64,000 nucleotides of DNA from Callipepla californica brunnescens. Its lineage: Eukaryota; Chordata; Aves; Galliformes; Odontophoridae. The position numbers and the translations under genes were made by a program. Each line of letters starts with the position of its first letter. Position 1 is the first letter of the stretch. Positions 39,390 to 53,222 of the stretch are shown one piece after another. The notes under the pieces were generated by a model that was given only the letters and a program-made list of their open reading frames with translations, was not told the origin of the DNA and did no database searches. Location of the stretch: NCBI GenBank assembly GCA_023055505.1, contig JALIRH010000115.1:806001-870000 (forward strand). The letters are read 5' to 3'.

Positions 39390-41776
39390 CTAAGTTCCAA
39401 CTTTCTGAAATGGTCAGTTCACCATGTGAGAGCTAGATGTTAATCTACGTTATTTAAGGAGATAACAACAAAAAGTTGAAAGAAAACAGGAGCTATGTCG
39501 TGACTCATATCCTATTAGAAGTGATGGAAGTTTAGAACACAAATGTGTAAAGCCCTACAAAGGATATGAATAAAAATAGACTAAAATGCAAAGATCTAAT
39601 TGTGAGCTACAATAAACGGGAAGCAATTATCTAACTCAAATAGCAATCAGCTTAAGGACTAAAGCAGAAGATTTGACTGTTTCTCTCATTCCTACTCATC
39701 CTTTCAACATTGAGCTTCTTTTAAGGCAGAAATGTTCATGTATTTGTCATTACTGTGAGGAAAATGCTAGGGATATTCATTTCCCATCAGAGAAGAAAGC
39801 ACCAAACAAGATTTCATGGAGTTAAAAGCTAGGGTAATGAACTTGAGTCTAATAGTCCATTCCAATTTGTTTGAAATGCAATTATCAGTGAATCAGAACC
39901 AACAGCAAGGAGTGGAGATGGGACAGTATTTGTGACAAAGAGCTTTCCTAGTGGCTACACCATGGCTTCTGCATCATGCAACGCTGGCAAAGCACATCAG
40001 GTTCTTTCTTCTGGGTCCAGTATCTACACTTTTATTTTGCTGTTCTCTTTGCAAAGAGTAAATAAAGACTTCAATTAGAAAATCTACTACTAAAGATGCA
40101 AAATACTTTACAGAGGTAAAATAAAGAAAGTTAAACCAACATTTTGCTCTTCCCCTCCTCTTACACTGTTTCACTGTCACTGCACAACAGGCAGATATCA
40201 TTTTGTCAGTACAGAACAGTTCATCTACTCCAAAGCTTCACACAAAACTGCTTCAATTTCCAGACTCTTTTAAAACATTTTTGTTCAGGAATAAAAAAGT
40301 TGATCTCCAGCTGCTATCTTGCATTGTAGCAAGGCTCATTACTGAGCCAGACTAGCAGTGGATACAGCCAGCTGTTGTCTAAATAATTTACTCTTCCCTG
40401 TATTGTTAAGAAAATCAGAAACCAATTTGTCAGACTCAAGTCACAGCCTACCCCAGGCTATTCTCCAGAGAGATAATCAGGTATCTCAGTACAGCAGCAC
40501 TTCTCTGACAGCCTCAGGAGCTGACCCTTCTCTTGAGAGTCCTGAGAGGCCAAGTCAAATGGGACAGGAACGGATCTCCCTTGGAGCAGGCAGTATGGTC
40601 CAGGTTGGACTTCACACAGATTATAGACTTGGCAGGGCTGCACTTCGGATAATAAACGATTTCAAGGTAGGAAGATTTATATGCTTCTCTGCTTCTATAT
40701 AATTACAATTCTCAAATAAAGTTGTGTATTTCAACCTGCAACAGAAACTGTGAACTTCTTATGCTTCTGAAACATTCCTGAGAGCTCAGCGTTGCTCCTA
40801 CTGTGGTGCTGTAGGTGTCACTGGGACTGCACAGGCAAACCCAACAAGTGAGATCACTATAATCCAGTGAGTACACCCCTATCACAGCAGAAGAGCAGTC
40901 CCAGGAGCAGCAGCAGGGCTGAAGTTTGCTCTTACAGACAGTTTTGCAGGAAGCATTCATAAGTATTCATGAGTATTCACAGCACTTAAAAGGAGAAATA
41001 ACTATATCTACATAATCAAATCAGCTTTACATAGATCTCAAACATTTGATTCAGCACTGGCTACTCTTCGCTGACATATATTTAGTCCATCTTCAGTCAA
41101 TGAAATCAAAGAACACAAAACTTCTTGAAACAAAAATTTATAGCAATCCCATTAAATACCCATTTTTAGAATATAATGGTGGCAGATAACATTAGAGTGT
41201 GGCCCTCCATTTTCCTTAATTTTTAATGGCTCTTCACTTCTTCAGAATAAGCTTTCCACTGCAATGAAAGCACCAACCAACAGATGTACTGCTCCTGTCT
41301 TGGCTGCTATAGCACTGCATCACACACACAAAAATAATCTCATCAGCCATTACACAAGCAAACCTTCCCTTTCAATGAATGGGTTGGCGGTTGTGAACCT
41401 TGGGCTGTGGTCAGTACAGCGAGAGAATAATCTAAGAATGAAAGTTACAATTACTACCTACTGGAGTGCATCATAATATTCAATGACCAGGAAAATATTT
41501 AAGTCCATTCAGTCTTAATTGAAATGATTCTCTAATGCCTTTTCCATGACTGGTACACCAGAGTACATGCTCAATGGTACTGAATGTCTGGCTCACAATA
41601 AAAACAAAAAATGTTTTGTAAAATATTGCTTTAGATGTATTTAATAATATTAGAAATATTAATGCTTATTAATCAAGAAAAACAGAAAACTGTTCCAAAA
41701 TATACACTTTGTCTCTTCTATTTTGCAGTTATTAATGTGCTGCCTCTGAAAGTGAAATTAATTATAAAATATAACC

Positions 41777-41812
41777 ATACATTTCATTTTTATAATATAT
41801 ACATTTCATTTT
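41777..41812. repeat. Two-copy tandem repeat, 22-bp period
   Basis: The 14-mer ATACATTTCATTTT occurs at 41777-41790 and again at 41799-41812, separated by TATAATAT. It is a small AT-rich local duplication with no gene association. Confidence 0.75.
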
Positions 41813-44800
41813 ATTACGTTTTTGTCGCTATGGCAGAAGGTATAAAAATCCAGCAGGATTTTAGTCCATCTAATGTAAGCTATTTTCAGCACTATTTCTA
41901 CTACTTATTGACTTCTGTGCAGTGCAAGTGAAACATCTTTGTAAGAATTTAGACATCTTTGTTAATATCCTGACTGTACTGGAAGTAATGAGAGTTTTGC
42001 TTCACATTGTGGTGGATGCAGAACTTAGCAGATGTCTCAGCAGAACTTAATAAATGTCACAGAATTATATAGTTGACAGGACTTGACTTTTTAACTCGGT
42101 GTTACCAGAAGATAAGGAAAATATTCAAATTTATTGAAATAAACAATGGTAGGCAATTTTCTGTTCATACAATTATTTAACCTGCCAACAGCAGGTGCCT
42201 CATTCTAATTAATGACAAAAACATGCTGACTGAATGTAGCTCATTAGTACTTGAGATCATGCAACCTAAAATACATAAGTCACATCAGGGTGCTTTTTCC
42301 TGATTTCATTTATTTGTTAATTTATTTCTGTGAATTTAAAATAACAGCCACCTGGACTTTGCACAGGAATTTGACATTCAGAAGTTACAAGTGCCATTAA
42401 AATTTTTGCCCAGAAGTAATAAATCTTCTGTATCTAAATTTAATTTATGGAATGTAAGCAAAGTAAGAGGTCTTTTTTTCATACGTGTTCATTCCTTACA
42501 TTATTTACCACACTACTGCAGCTCCTGGGAAATAATCACACTCCCTAATTGGAAAATTAAATGCTGAGAGTTTAGACCTCTAATCAACATAGATACGAAA
42601 ACAGATTTGGCACTACCATTTGAAAACATTGGCAGAAATTCATTTGGCACTTAATTGTTGCAGATGCCATTGTCTAGACTGGACATGTATTTGTCTGCTG
42701 GAGCATGGGGAATTAGGCAGGCATCTCCAGTGCAAAATCACCAGGATAGTGCTTGTCTTGATATTCAATGGGTTCTCATCCTACTCGGTGCACTCAGAGC
42801 ACACTCCACAGAAGTATGAAGCAGGTCTGGATGATAAAATGTCCAAGGAAACTGTCTTATGTCCAGGATTAAAACACAAAACTCAGTACTCTAGCTCAAT
42901 CTCAACCGAACCACGTTTCTGACACAAGTAATCATTTCAGCTCTCACGGCAGCTTGGCAAGAATTCTGCTTGTATTTTGGAGCAGTTATCAGAATATTTT
43001 ATATGACTCAAAGATGAAGCTTTGGTTCCAAAGGGAAAGAGACAAGCAATTAAATTTCTATCTTAAAATTATCTTCGTGTGCTTTATTTTGCTTCCTTCA
43101 AAATTACAAAGGTGTTACGTCAGCTGGGGACATTTTATGTAGCTGATCTAGACAATTAATTTAAAATAAAATTTAGCTGAACAGATAAGTTACAAGAAGA
43201 AAATCAAGGAAAGGTTGAACGATGGCACTCTCTTGGCAAGCCAGCAACTGCTCTTTGATAGCATATGAACATCTGGAGGCAATTAGACTGCATGTTACAC
43301 AGGAGGAGGAGCACTGTGTCACTCCAGGTGTGGTACATAAGCAAAACAATAGAACTTTTCTCCAGGCTTTAGTCATAGATTAGCTCCAAAGAATAAATAT
43401 TTAAATTATGGTTCCAAATTTATTCTCCTGATTATTCCAGGGAATTAAACAGCTTAGCTACTCCTGGATCAGATAATTCAGGCAAGTCACCTTTTATTTT
43501 ACATTTGAATTACTTTCAGATTAACATTATTACTGACTGTAAGGATTTAATCAGCTAGGGGATGAAAGGTGAAAAATATTTACTATAAACCTAGTTATTC
43601 ATAGTTTATAATAACTAAATGGAACCAGAATAAGCACCATTACGTCATACAGAAACCCTAATCCTTATTTTTTCTGCTGTACACCACTATACCAAGGACA
43701 TACTGCAAGACACATAAAAATGGCTGATCCACAAATATTAATAGAAACAAAATTAGATGTTGTGCCTTTGGCAGAATTTCCATATTTTCAGACATAAATC
43801 CTTTCCTTTGGAAGAATACTGAATACTTTCTTAACTGAGAGATCTTCAATTGGTTTATGTTTCTTTCATCATCTTTATGAAACATTTTTCTGATGATGAC
43901 TTTATGATGCGGATTTTGTTCTATTATTTTCACTCTGCATGCAGCTTAAAACCTCCATGCACCAAATCTGCAAGACAGACAGAATGTTCCAAGCTCTTCC
44001 ATCTGCAGATCACATTTAGTCTTTATTCAGGTTTAACTTTATTCTAGTTTTAAGGCTGAAATTGAAGTCACTGCAGGGAAGCTACTTAAGCAGTTCCACA
44101 CAGTCATCTTCGGTACATTAAGTGGAATTTGTCTTCCAGACGGTGTAGTCCAACTACATAAAGGCTGGACAAACAGAGCTGGTTTAAGTACCAGAAATTG
44201 CACTAATTATACACAGCCAACTCAGAGATTATAGGCAAATCAATTCTGATACAGTCTTCTGAATATTTCAGAGCCCACATTATAGCATTTTGATCTACAA
44301 TTCCTGTATGAATTCTACAATTTCCTGTTGGGTTTTCCTTCATGAGCAGCATAAGACTTGATTTAAATGCTAATACAGAATGTATGATATCTCTTAATAT
44401 TATAATATGACCTGACAAAGGTGAAAAATAAAACCCATTGTGACACCATGAACACCTTAGCCAAGACTTCTAACTGTAATAACGTGTGGCGGGAAGCTAT
44501 AAATAAAAGAAATACATTTGATTTCACAGTGTAATGTAAGACACATTAAGTCAACACAGGAAGCCAGAGTCCGTCCTGCTCTCTTTTATCCTGCTCCAGC
44601 ACTTCCACTGCCTGAATCCATTTGTGTCACTGAAACAATTCAATACTGGGGTAACAATAAAAATTGCATCTAATCTTATCCATCATACTGCAAACATACC
44701 TGTAGGGACTGGCCCAACAGTACCAGTTAAATTGCTGCCAACTTCAGCACTTTGCCACTCATAGCTTAGCAAACAGCTGTAGCTAACTTCTCACTCATTA

Positions 44801-47800
44801 CAGGAAACATCCCAAATACCTCCCATTAACCTAGCATAGCCTTACACAGAAGAAGCACATTCATGTTAAGTATGTCACACAAGAAACAGTAAATGACTGT
44901 ATCTGCAAGTCCATCAGGACCTGAGTTTTCTTAAAAAGTAAAAGGCTTACAAGGCTTATACAACTATGGAAGCAGGCTTCATTTTAAAATCCCTACCTAG
45001 TAATGATGACAGATTCACACATTCAGCTGTGGAGCCATGAGAGGGTTTTGTATTCACAAGTTCTAATGAATAAAGACCAGCATAGCTGTGCCCACCTGTA
45101 GGGACTGGCTACATCTTAGCACTGCACAACACATCCTGCTGATGGCATGGAGCTAGAGTGGTTGCAAGGAATGGCTTCAGAGTACTACTGCCTATGGAAG
45201 TGTTGCAATTAAAAATGGACTGCACTTCCTTACTGCCTCACATGTCCCACCACAGCAGCCAGCAGTAAGCAAGGAAATGCCTTCTCCATCACTGCACTTC
45301 AGACTTAGAAAATTCTTCACGATTTTTACTGAAATAACCACAACAGACTTAAAAATACACCTATGCAAAAGGCAAAGATGTGTGCAATTTCAAAACAGAT
45401 TTTCATAAGATACCAGATTTTCTCTATCACAAAAATAAATAAATGTGATCATATGCTGCGTACTTGCATCCAGTTTCTCAGCACCTTTTTGTAGCCCTCA
45501 CAGCACCAGCATGCTTTAGCAAGGCTCCATTTAATGCAGCTGCTGAATTTTTCAGGCATAAACTTGGAAATGCAAGTACTTACAAATGGTCCATAATGAC
45601 TCTGAAAACATACTTTGCAGTTAGGCCACTGGAAGTCATAAACAACAATGACGTTTCTAGAGGCAGGTTATACAGTCTGTATTGCCTAGTGAACATATAA
45701 GTTTCTGTGCCCTGCAAACACCCAAATGGACTTTCCCTGGATTTCTTTGCCATGGAAGAAAACAGCTGCTACATTTGAGGATGAATGACTTGTTCCAAGT
45801 ATATGCCCAGTCTGGGCTAACACTCCTAGCCTGGTATCAGCCATTCTGTGGAAGACATTCCACTCTTCTTAACTCTACAACAGGACAGAGGAAGAAAGCT
45901 TCCAATCTACTCAATACTTATTTTTAATTTACTTAATTTCTACAATCATTGGAAATAAAGTACAATCATATTAAAAATAAAAAAAATAAAAAACAAAGAA
46001 ACAACTTACGGATGGTCCACATCCAAAGTAGAGAATCAGAAGTTGTGTCACTTTATACAACCATAGAATAATAGATGAAGAGAAGGAGATGCCCCTATAC
46101 TGAAGGGCATTAAGTTCACAAAGTGCAATTCCAAATATGCTATATCATGGTGGGAAGTATTGTTGAGAGAAAGTAATGGATGTACGCACTTATTTTTATG
46201 CAGACTGGAAGAGACTGGGGGACTATGACGATGAAAATCAGCATTGCCTATTTCAGAGCTAGAATATAGAAATTTGCAGTCTATACCCAAAAATAAACCT
46301 GTTTGGTATTTACTCTCACTCTTATATATAAAATAGCAGAATTCGTGCTTACATTTACTTGTGAAGTTCGAGGCAAATTCCTTAAACAAATCTTTTCCCT
46401 TCACAAGAATTACTAACACTAAGAAAGAGTTCTCTGCCCATTACTGAAGAGATTGGTTTAGCTCACCAGGTGGCCATTTCTCTACCTGTGAGGCACAGAA
46501 ATTGAAAATATTTCAGTGAAATCTAACACTTAAATTTTGCATTCAGTCAGCATTGAGTTACTGCTATTCACGGCTGATTCATGACAGTAAGGTTTAAGTG
46601 TTACAAGGTACTCACAGACAGCAAATAGAAGGCACTAGAGTAAAAAGTCAGTTCACTCAATTCAGAAGCAAATACATACTTACAGGCAAACATTTCACAG
46701 TCTCTTCAAATCTAAAGGAGATAAAATGAGCTGACAAACCTTTCCCTTCTCATATTACTATTTTTCAATAAATGGAAATGATATCTCCTAGGTTCTCCTA
46801 AACACTTGTCAGGAGTGAACCTGGAAAAGATCCCAGCAAACCTTCCGCAGCGATGAAGGTGCTGGAGTCTGCATGCAGAATCAAGGGCTTACTCATAAAC
46901 CCACTAAGTGGACTGCTGCATGGACAGCATCTGTTGGGGGAACAGCATTCCCTCTTGAATTGGGCAATAGCTGCTTTGATAGAATCATGGCACCAAATCA
47001 TAGGAAGGAAAGCATGGTGATTTCTGTGCTGCTGCAGCTAGGAAACAAAAATGTGCATTTTCTGCAGAGGCAACAAAACGTCAGTTGTGGGACTTTTATT
47101 ATTGCCCTTGGGTCATCTCACAATGACTTTTAAAGTCCCTATTTTCTCTATGCAGTACTTTGTGTATGATATGTGTAACATCTCCATTGTACTTCTGGCC
47201 TTTAAAGATAATACACAAATCAAATTAATGTTGTATATAATATTGCCAGAAAGAACTCCCATTAACTAAGGCCATCTGGAGGGTCACAATACATGTCCTT
47301 GTAACTTAGTGTCTTACTCTTAACTGCGGTTGAAATTTCTGTGCACAGATTACCCCAGTGGTCACAAACAGTGCCAGTACAGGTTCTAAATATTTAAATA
47401 AAAGGCACAGAGGTTAACACAAACATATCTGAGACAGAATACTACACCCTGATTAACTAAATATCCATGTCAACAACCCTAGGAGGTAACAGTAGTAGTC
47501 CAAGAGAGACAAAATAGGTGCTTCAGGCTTTCAATTCAGCTCTGACATTCTGAAAAGCTATGGACATTATCTGAACCCTTCTGGTAATCCATAGTAGTTT
47601 CACTCTCTGTAGACTGTATGCTGTAATTTGCACATCATTCATTATGCTAGCCGGTAATATTTCATCTAATGAGAAGAAATATCTGACATACAGAGCAAAT
47701 AAGCTGTTACCACTTCTTCCTCACGCCTGAAAAAAAATATTAGCACTGATTATAACAGGAGCAATGCCATTGTAATGTACTTTGAACTCCCATTTTTATT

Positions 47801-47970
47801 TTTAATGATGCCCTGAAAAACGGAGGAGATATCTGACTTTTCCCTACACTCAGTCTGATGACTAAAGATTTCTGAACCTTCAGCTTCCATCAGTATTCCC
47901 ACAAGGATGAAGACAAAGACCTGAAAAAGCTGCAGAAAAGGTCTAATGGTAACGAAGTAAAAGGTAAAAG

Positions 47971-47984
47971 AAAAAAAAAAAAAA
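47971..47984. repeat. Poly-A tract (A14)
   Basis: A run of 14 A preceded by AAGGTAAAAG. A simple tract. Confidence 0.9.
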
Positions 47985-50255
47985 TAAAGTGTTCCATAAG
48001 TCTCTTAAATCTCACCATAGGATTACTTTGTAGTCCTATTTCAATATTGGAGGTCAGAGGCACCTTGGTGAATCATATTTAGAGTCTGATGACTATGGGA
48101 GTATCGTGAATACTGGAAAGAGGAAAAAAAAATCACCATTAAACTAGCTTTTTGAAAATAAAACACATCAGGGTGCTTACTCAACAAGAGCTTGAAATGT
48201 TTCAGTAGCACTTCAGTCTTCTGACGTAACAGGTAGGACAGTCGCTCAGTGAGAATGAAATTCAGGGTCAAAAGTCCTACTGCAAATTTCAACAAACAGC
48301 ACTAACCTAACTTGCAGAAAGGAGAAAGCTGGCCTTGTGTATAATCTTTCTCTTAATTTTTGAGTTTTTTTGTTGTTTCATTAATCGTCCCTGAAAACCT
48401 TTGTATAGAGATCTTTGCTACTTGCATGTTTCTTTCACAGCTCCCCCATATAGGTGACTTCATTCTCTTGCTGATCCAGATGATTAAAAGCCTCTTGAAT
48501 TGATTATGTTTCCCTGACAAGTCTGAAGAACAACTGTTTAAGCAGTGGAGAATGGGGAGAAAGTCTTTTCTCATTACTGTTAACACCTCCCATAGGACTT
48601 GGAAAAATAATGTTCTTGGCAGAAATTGTTTACTGTTGAGGCTTTTTTTCCAGTCTCTCCCCCAGTACACATGGACAACAGTCACTTCTTTCAATCCCTC
48701 TTCCTCTCAAACATAAACCACTTTGATTGTTTTGTATCGACACTGGATGGAGAAACCTTGGCCATAAAGTAGAGAAAATCTATTTGACAGAAAAATCTAC
48801 CTTACTTGCTACTTTTTTTTTTTCTACATGTGTATAATTTCCAGCACAAAGAAGTCAGATCAGCTCCAAGTATCAGACTTGCGCCACAAGCAGATAATTC
48901 ATCATGTATCTCTACCAAGAGATGCTAGCTTTTTCGTTGCTGCTGTATCTACATTTGCAAAGAACAAAATTTCTGAGAAATCTATCTTAACACCAGAGCT
49001 TTTACAAGAAAATGCAATATGAAGAAATACCATGTAATCCTATCTTTACGTCTTGCATTGGATGAGCTGTTCTGAAGTTACATAGACTCAAGTGTTTTAT
49101 TCAGTGTGCTTCTTTTTTATATACACCATAGGCCTACAAGCAAGAATCGGGACATGATTGTTAACCATCCTACTTCTGCCTTTCATTCACTCTCATCTCT
49201 TCTTTGATCAGTGAGAAGAGGAGCACTCTTAATAGAAATGGAAAGGTTTTGATACCTCTAGTGTTTATCTTCCTTTCCTCAAATCCAGCTACAATTTATT
49301 TATTTTTCTCTTATATTTTCAGATTTCCTTAAAATAGTGCGACAAAATGGCCACTCCTCACTTAAGTGAAATATTTTGACGCAAAGTCATTCAAACAAAC
49401 TTTATAACGTAGGCTATCATCCTAAGTAGGCAGCCTCATAGGCTCATGGGTAAAGCAGGCACCGTCAGTAGCACTGCAGACACAGAGGCCAGAGCACAGG
49501 CTTCAGAAGTGCTTACAGGGACCTCAGTGTACAAAGATTCGGTCTCATGGCCCCTCATTTCTATCCCTTAGTAAGAAAAAAAACCAAAGTCTGCTGGTGC
49601 ATATTTGAAGCAACAGTGTTTCTGGGGTGAGCACTGACTTAAAAGGAGAAAGCCTATCTGTCCCATGCGGTAGCACATTAAGCATCTGCACTGCGTTTCC
49701 AGAGCAACTCATTATTTTTCCTTTTGTTCTTACATCAATATAGCTCTCACACTTTGAAACTGCTTAATATTTAAAAATTACAAGCAGATTATTAAAAGCT
49801 CACATTTAAACTTCACCAAATCAGCAGTAACCGATGCGTTTCTAACTGTGAACAGTGTAAATATTCATACATACGAAAACAAACTTCCAATAATATTAAG
49901 CAGTATTATTCATAAATCTCCTGACTAATAAATAAACATAGCACTTTCTTTTTATTTTTTGCTATTTTTTAATAATAGTAGTTAAAGAACACCGTTTATT
50001 TTCTCATGTCAGATTGCATCTATGCGTAAACAAATTTTGTAGTGTGAATGTTGCCCTAAAAGCCTATGCTGGATCGTGTACAAGTCAATGTAAAGACTTT
50101 CTGTTCTCATTTGGAGATATGAGTGAAGATGTTATTTACAAGAGAAAGAAGTGTCAAAAGTTCTAAAACTTGACTGTCCTGAGTGTACATTGGTCTTCAG
50201 CCATGTTTGGCATAAGCTAGGGAATGGCCTGATGAAGGAAAGATTGTTGAGACAA

Positions 50256-50490
50256 ACAGAATAATAAAAAGTTGGAAAAGACCTCCAAGATCAAGCAGTC
50301 CAACCCATCCCCACCATGCGCACTAATTATGTCCCTCAGTGTCACATCTCCACAGTTTCTGAAAACTTCTAGGTACAGTGATTCCTTCACTTCCACGGGC
50401 AGCCTGTGCCCAGTGCCTCACCACTCTTTCTGAAAAGAAACTTCCTAAACCTTCCCCAGAACAACTTAACACTTTTTCTGCTCTCCATGT
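50256..50490 (-). repeat. CR1 LINE 3' fragment, minus orientation (about 235 bp)
   Basis: It begins ACAGAATAATAAAAAGTTGG and AAAAGACCTCCAAGATCAAG, then has GTCCAACCCATCCCCACCAT, GGGCAGCCTGTGCCCAGTGC, CTCACCACTCTTTCTGAAAA and the 'TTCCTAAACCTTCCC' block. The 3' octamers are partly eroded (ATAATAAAA in place of ATCATAGAA). Confidence 0.9.
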
Positions 50491-51759
50491 TGCTTTCTAG
50501 CTTTCCACTGCCACTGTAAGAGATGATATTTTAATTAAATCCTTATATTTTAATAATACTATTTTAGAGTTATGAGCATGAAGTAGAAAATGGAACTGCT
50601 TCCTTGTGGGAGCTGCTAAGCAAATCTCAGTAGCTGAAGACCAGGCTAAAGTACTATGGTGTCACATCTTCCAGTATTCATAAGAATGAGACAAAGTATA
50701 TGAACAGATAGGAACTATTAAAAAGAATCTCCTCCTTCTCTACACCACTTCACCTCTTTCCATACTTATTTACTTGTGAAAAAAATGAACAGGTATTCAG
50801 GAGTCAATATAAACTTATAATACTATTTATCAATGCTTCATTAGAAAGTATTGGGGAAAAGAAAAAAGTTATTTTTTAGTAGAATGAAACACATGGCAAC
50901 ACCCTGTAAGTTATAAAATACAATTCACTGGTCTGTGAAGACAGAAAGAAGGTTATATTAAATGAAACTTCATGAATGATTCACGAGGCTGAGAATTCCT
51001 TCCTATTCCAGCAGTGCTCTTGAGCCTGTTTTAAACTTCCGGGTAAATAATTTATGCTAGTTTTGTTTCTAGCTAATGCATTCTCAGACATGCCAGCTGC
51101 TCTGCACACTGGACTCTTTTCCTGGACTTTCAGACTGTGATACCATAAAGCATATCTGAAAGGACATCACCTAATTCCACTACCAGAAACGATCACCATC
51201 TTTTTTTTTCCTAAGAATGAACAGTAATTAAGCTTTTCAGATAAAGCTTTAGGTGTAACATGAAAATGGCCAGAAATATTAACACTAATTTTACTTTTCT
51301 GTTTATTTCACACATAATCCCTAAAAATTACAAATACCTCTGTGGGTGGCCTGACAGTGAGAAACAAATAGTATTTGAAAGGACAGTATTGCTATAATGA
51401 GTACAGAAAGATTCAAAATGATATCTCGGAATGATCTCCTACACACACACCTGCATCTCTGTGAGGATAAAGTTTGCAAGCACTAATTCTCTCCTCCTCA
51501 AAAACATCTTCTTACATGTCTATTTCTGACTTGCTATTCAGGATGGCAATATTTTGCGAAGATCATTATTTGGGAGGTTTTTGCTTTCATCCTGAAAAAT
51601 ATCTTCCCATATAAGATAATATAGTACTGTTGTATCCTACATTATCCTAGCTGGATAGAACAATAAAAAAATCATTTATAAGCTTATAGCTATTAAAACA
51701 GACAATTTTGGCACATTAAAAAAGTAACAGTTTTATGCCTGGATTCTAAAGCATAATAA

Positions 51760-52047
51760 GACTGTGATGGTTCAGAAACCAAATCAGGATATAACAATTC
51801 TTCTGAGTTATCTACAGAATTATCTTTATCTTTCAAAAACTGTGGGAGACTTGAAATCCCAGTGTCTAATAATGGGGATAGGTTTGGGGCCATCAAGCAT
51901 CCCAGTGATTCTGCCACTCACTACAGTGATTCATACCACTGCTGCAACATGGAAGAGAAAGAAACAGCAGTGTTTCCCTCCTCTTGTTTCCAGAAGAACA
52001 CAGCAGTTGCTTACAATGACTACTATTGTTATGTTTCTCCCTACTAG
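51760..52047 (+). other. Unassigned 95-codon open frame, plus strand
   Basis: Open from TAATAA at 51754-51759 to TAG at 52045-52047. It encodes Ser/Tyr/Cys-rich sequence such as HPSDSATHYSDSYHCCNMEE. A second plus-strand frame is open across 51764-52171 and a minus frame across 51693-51917, so the patch is stop-poor in several frames and none is clearly the coding one. There is no CR1 or LTR match, although the probable LTR starts 320 bases to the right. I do not recognise it; it may be an eroded mobile element or pseudogene, or chance. Confidence 0.15.
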
Positions 52048-52367
52048 TTTTATGACACAGAACCGAGATGCAAACCCATTACAACCCATTCACGATAATG
52101 CTTGCAGAACTACACTGTGCTTGCATAATAGAGCTATTATGTCACTCAGACAACATCCGTACAGAATTTGAGATTAGGAGGGAATGCTTCTATTTTGAAT
52201 AGAATTGAAATCCTGTCCACTCTGATCAATAGCAACAACTGTGCCAAGATCAATCACACAAAGCTCAGTACTCTGTAACTCCATACTATAACACAGTACT
52301 CCATACAGTACTCAAAAACACTTTAGAAAGTAAACAAAACGAAACAAAGCAAAGCAGTAGGGAACTG

Positions 52368-52870
52368 TGTTGTGGTTTTATGACTTCTGTTGTCAGCAAT
52401 CCACAGCACAACATCACACAGGACACTGGGAGTTAAAGAGTTAATGCTCCAGTTCCATGGACTGGCAGTAGTTCTGGGTACCTCAGGTTCTCAGGAAACA
52501 ACTGCATATTCTACAAGACTTTCACTGTTTCATCTCTGCTCTCTGTTTAGGGGGAAAGAAAATTCTCTGAAAGTTATGATAGCCCCTTCTTTTACGGCTT
52601 CTCCCTGCAGGGCACGCTCCCTAGCTCCTCACCTTCAGCATTAGAGCAAGGCCTTCGGTTTCAGACACTCTTTTTATTTAATTTACTAGCTTCAATTCCA
52701 ATTATATTATCTTGCATTCCACTATTGTATTTAGTAAATTAGCTTTCTCCCTTAGCTCGTTGCCACTGCTTTGTTTTTAGGCAGTCTTTTCCCCCTTCCC
52801 ACTACCCTGGGGCTTCGGTCCCTGATCCCAGTTAGTCACAGAACTGGGCTGAAATGGACTATAAACCATT
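52368..52870 (+). mobile_element. Probable solo LTR of an avian endogenous retrovirus
   Basis: A roughly 500-bp block differs in texture from its AT-rich surroundings and has an LTR-like arrangement. It opens TGTTGTGGTTTTATGAC, with the AGTTAAAGAGTTAATGCTCC and GGGCACGCTCCCTAGCTCCT segments in the middle. A pyrimidine- and T-rich stretch (AATTATATTATCTTGCATTC) follows, and the right end is C/T-rich (TTTTCCCCCTTCCC, CTGGGGCTTCGGTCCC). This resembles LTRs of bird ERVL-type elements as I remember them; I could not compare it with a library. No internal gag, pol or env reading frame lies on either side, and a target-site duplication could not be fixed, so both ends are approximate. Confidence 0.45.
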
Positions 52871-53207
52871 GAAAAAGCAGGAAAAAAAAAACAACAACAA
52901 AAAAACCTACTATCAGTAAATGTAAATTAAGTCAGGAATATAGCAATTCAATCAAGGTCGAAATAGAAAGCGAACTCCAACATTGTATTTGAATTAAATA
53001 ATCAAATTACTGGAATTATTAGATTCGTACACAGATCATCATTCTAAATCCTATGAAAGATCTAAGGAGGTTTTTGTCAGTTTAATTATAAGCCACAGCT
53101 GAAGGCTTACCAAGCAAATATAATCAAGTCTTTAATTTAGAGCCAAATAAATATTTTAATAACAACATTGTTGTGTAAGGGCTGAGCTGATGCCTCAGGA
53201 CCATCAC

Positions 53208-53222
53208 TTTTTTTTTTTTTTT
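53208..53222. repeat. Poly-T tract (T15)
   Basis: A run of 15 T followed by CCCAG in AT-rich intron sequence. Confidence 0.9.

Noticed and set aside
42057..42095. CACAGAATTATATAGTTGACAGGAC, similar to the start of a minus-strand CR1
   Set aside because: Only about 25 bases resemble CR1 and the following sequence does not continue the element; too degenerate to call.
44698..45109. 16-base direct repeat ACCTGTAGGGACTGGC at 44698-44713 and 45094-45109
   Set aside because: One exact 16-mer pair is close to chance expectation for 64 kb, and the flanks of the two copies are unrelated.
46057..46085. CCATAGAATAATAGATGAAG, similar to CR1 3' octamers
   Set aside because: There is no CR1 text after the first 13 bases.
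46048..46419. 123-codon minus-strand open frame
   Set aside because: Low-complexity AT-rich coding appearance, no splice sites consistent with a DPP10 exon, and no family match.
48353..48694. Minus-strand frame containing MRKDFLPIL, superficially like the RKDF segment expected in the upstream DPP10 exon
   Set aside because: The residues around it do not match the DPP10 LEDLFRKDF...DPEARWIN segment and no splice sites fit, so the four-residue similarity is chance.
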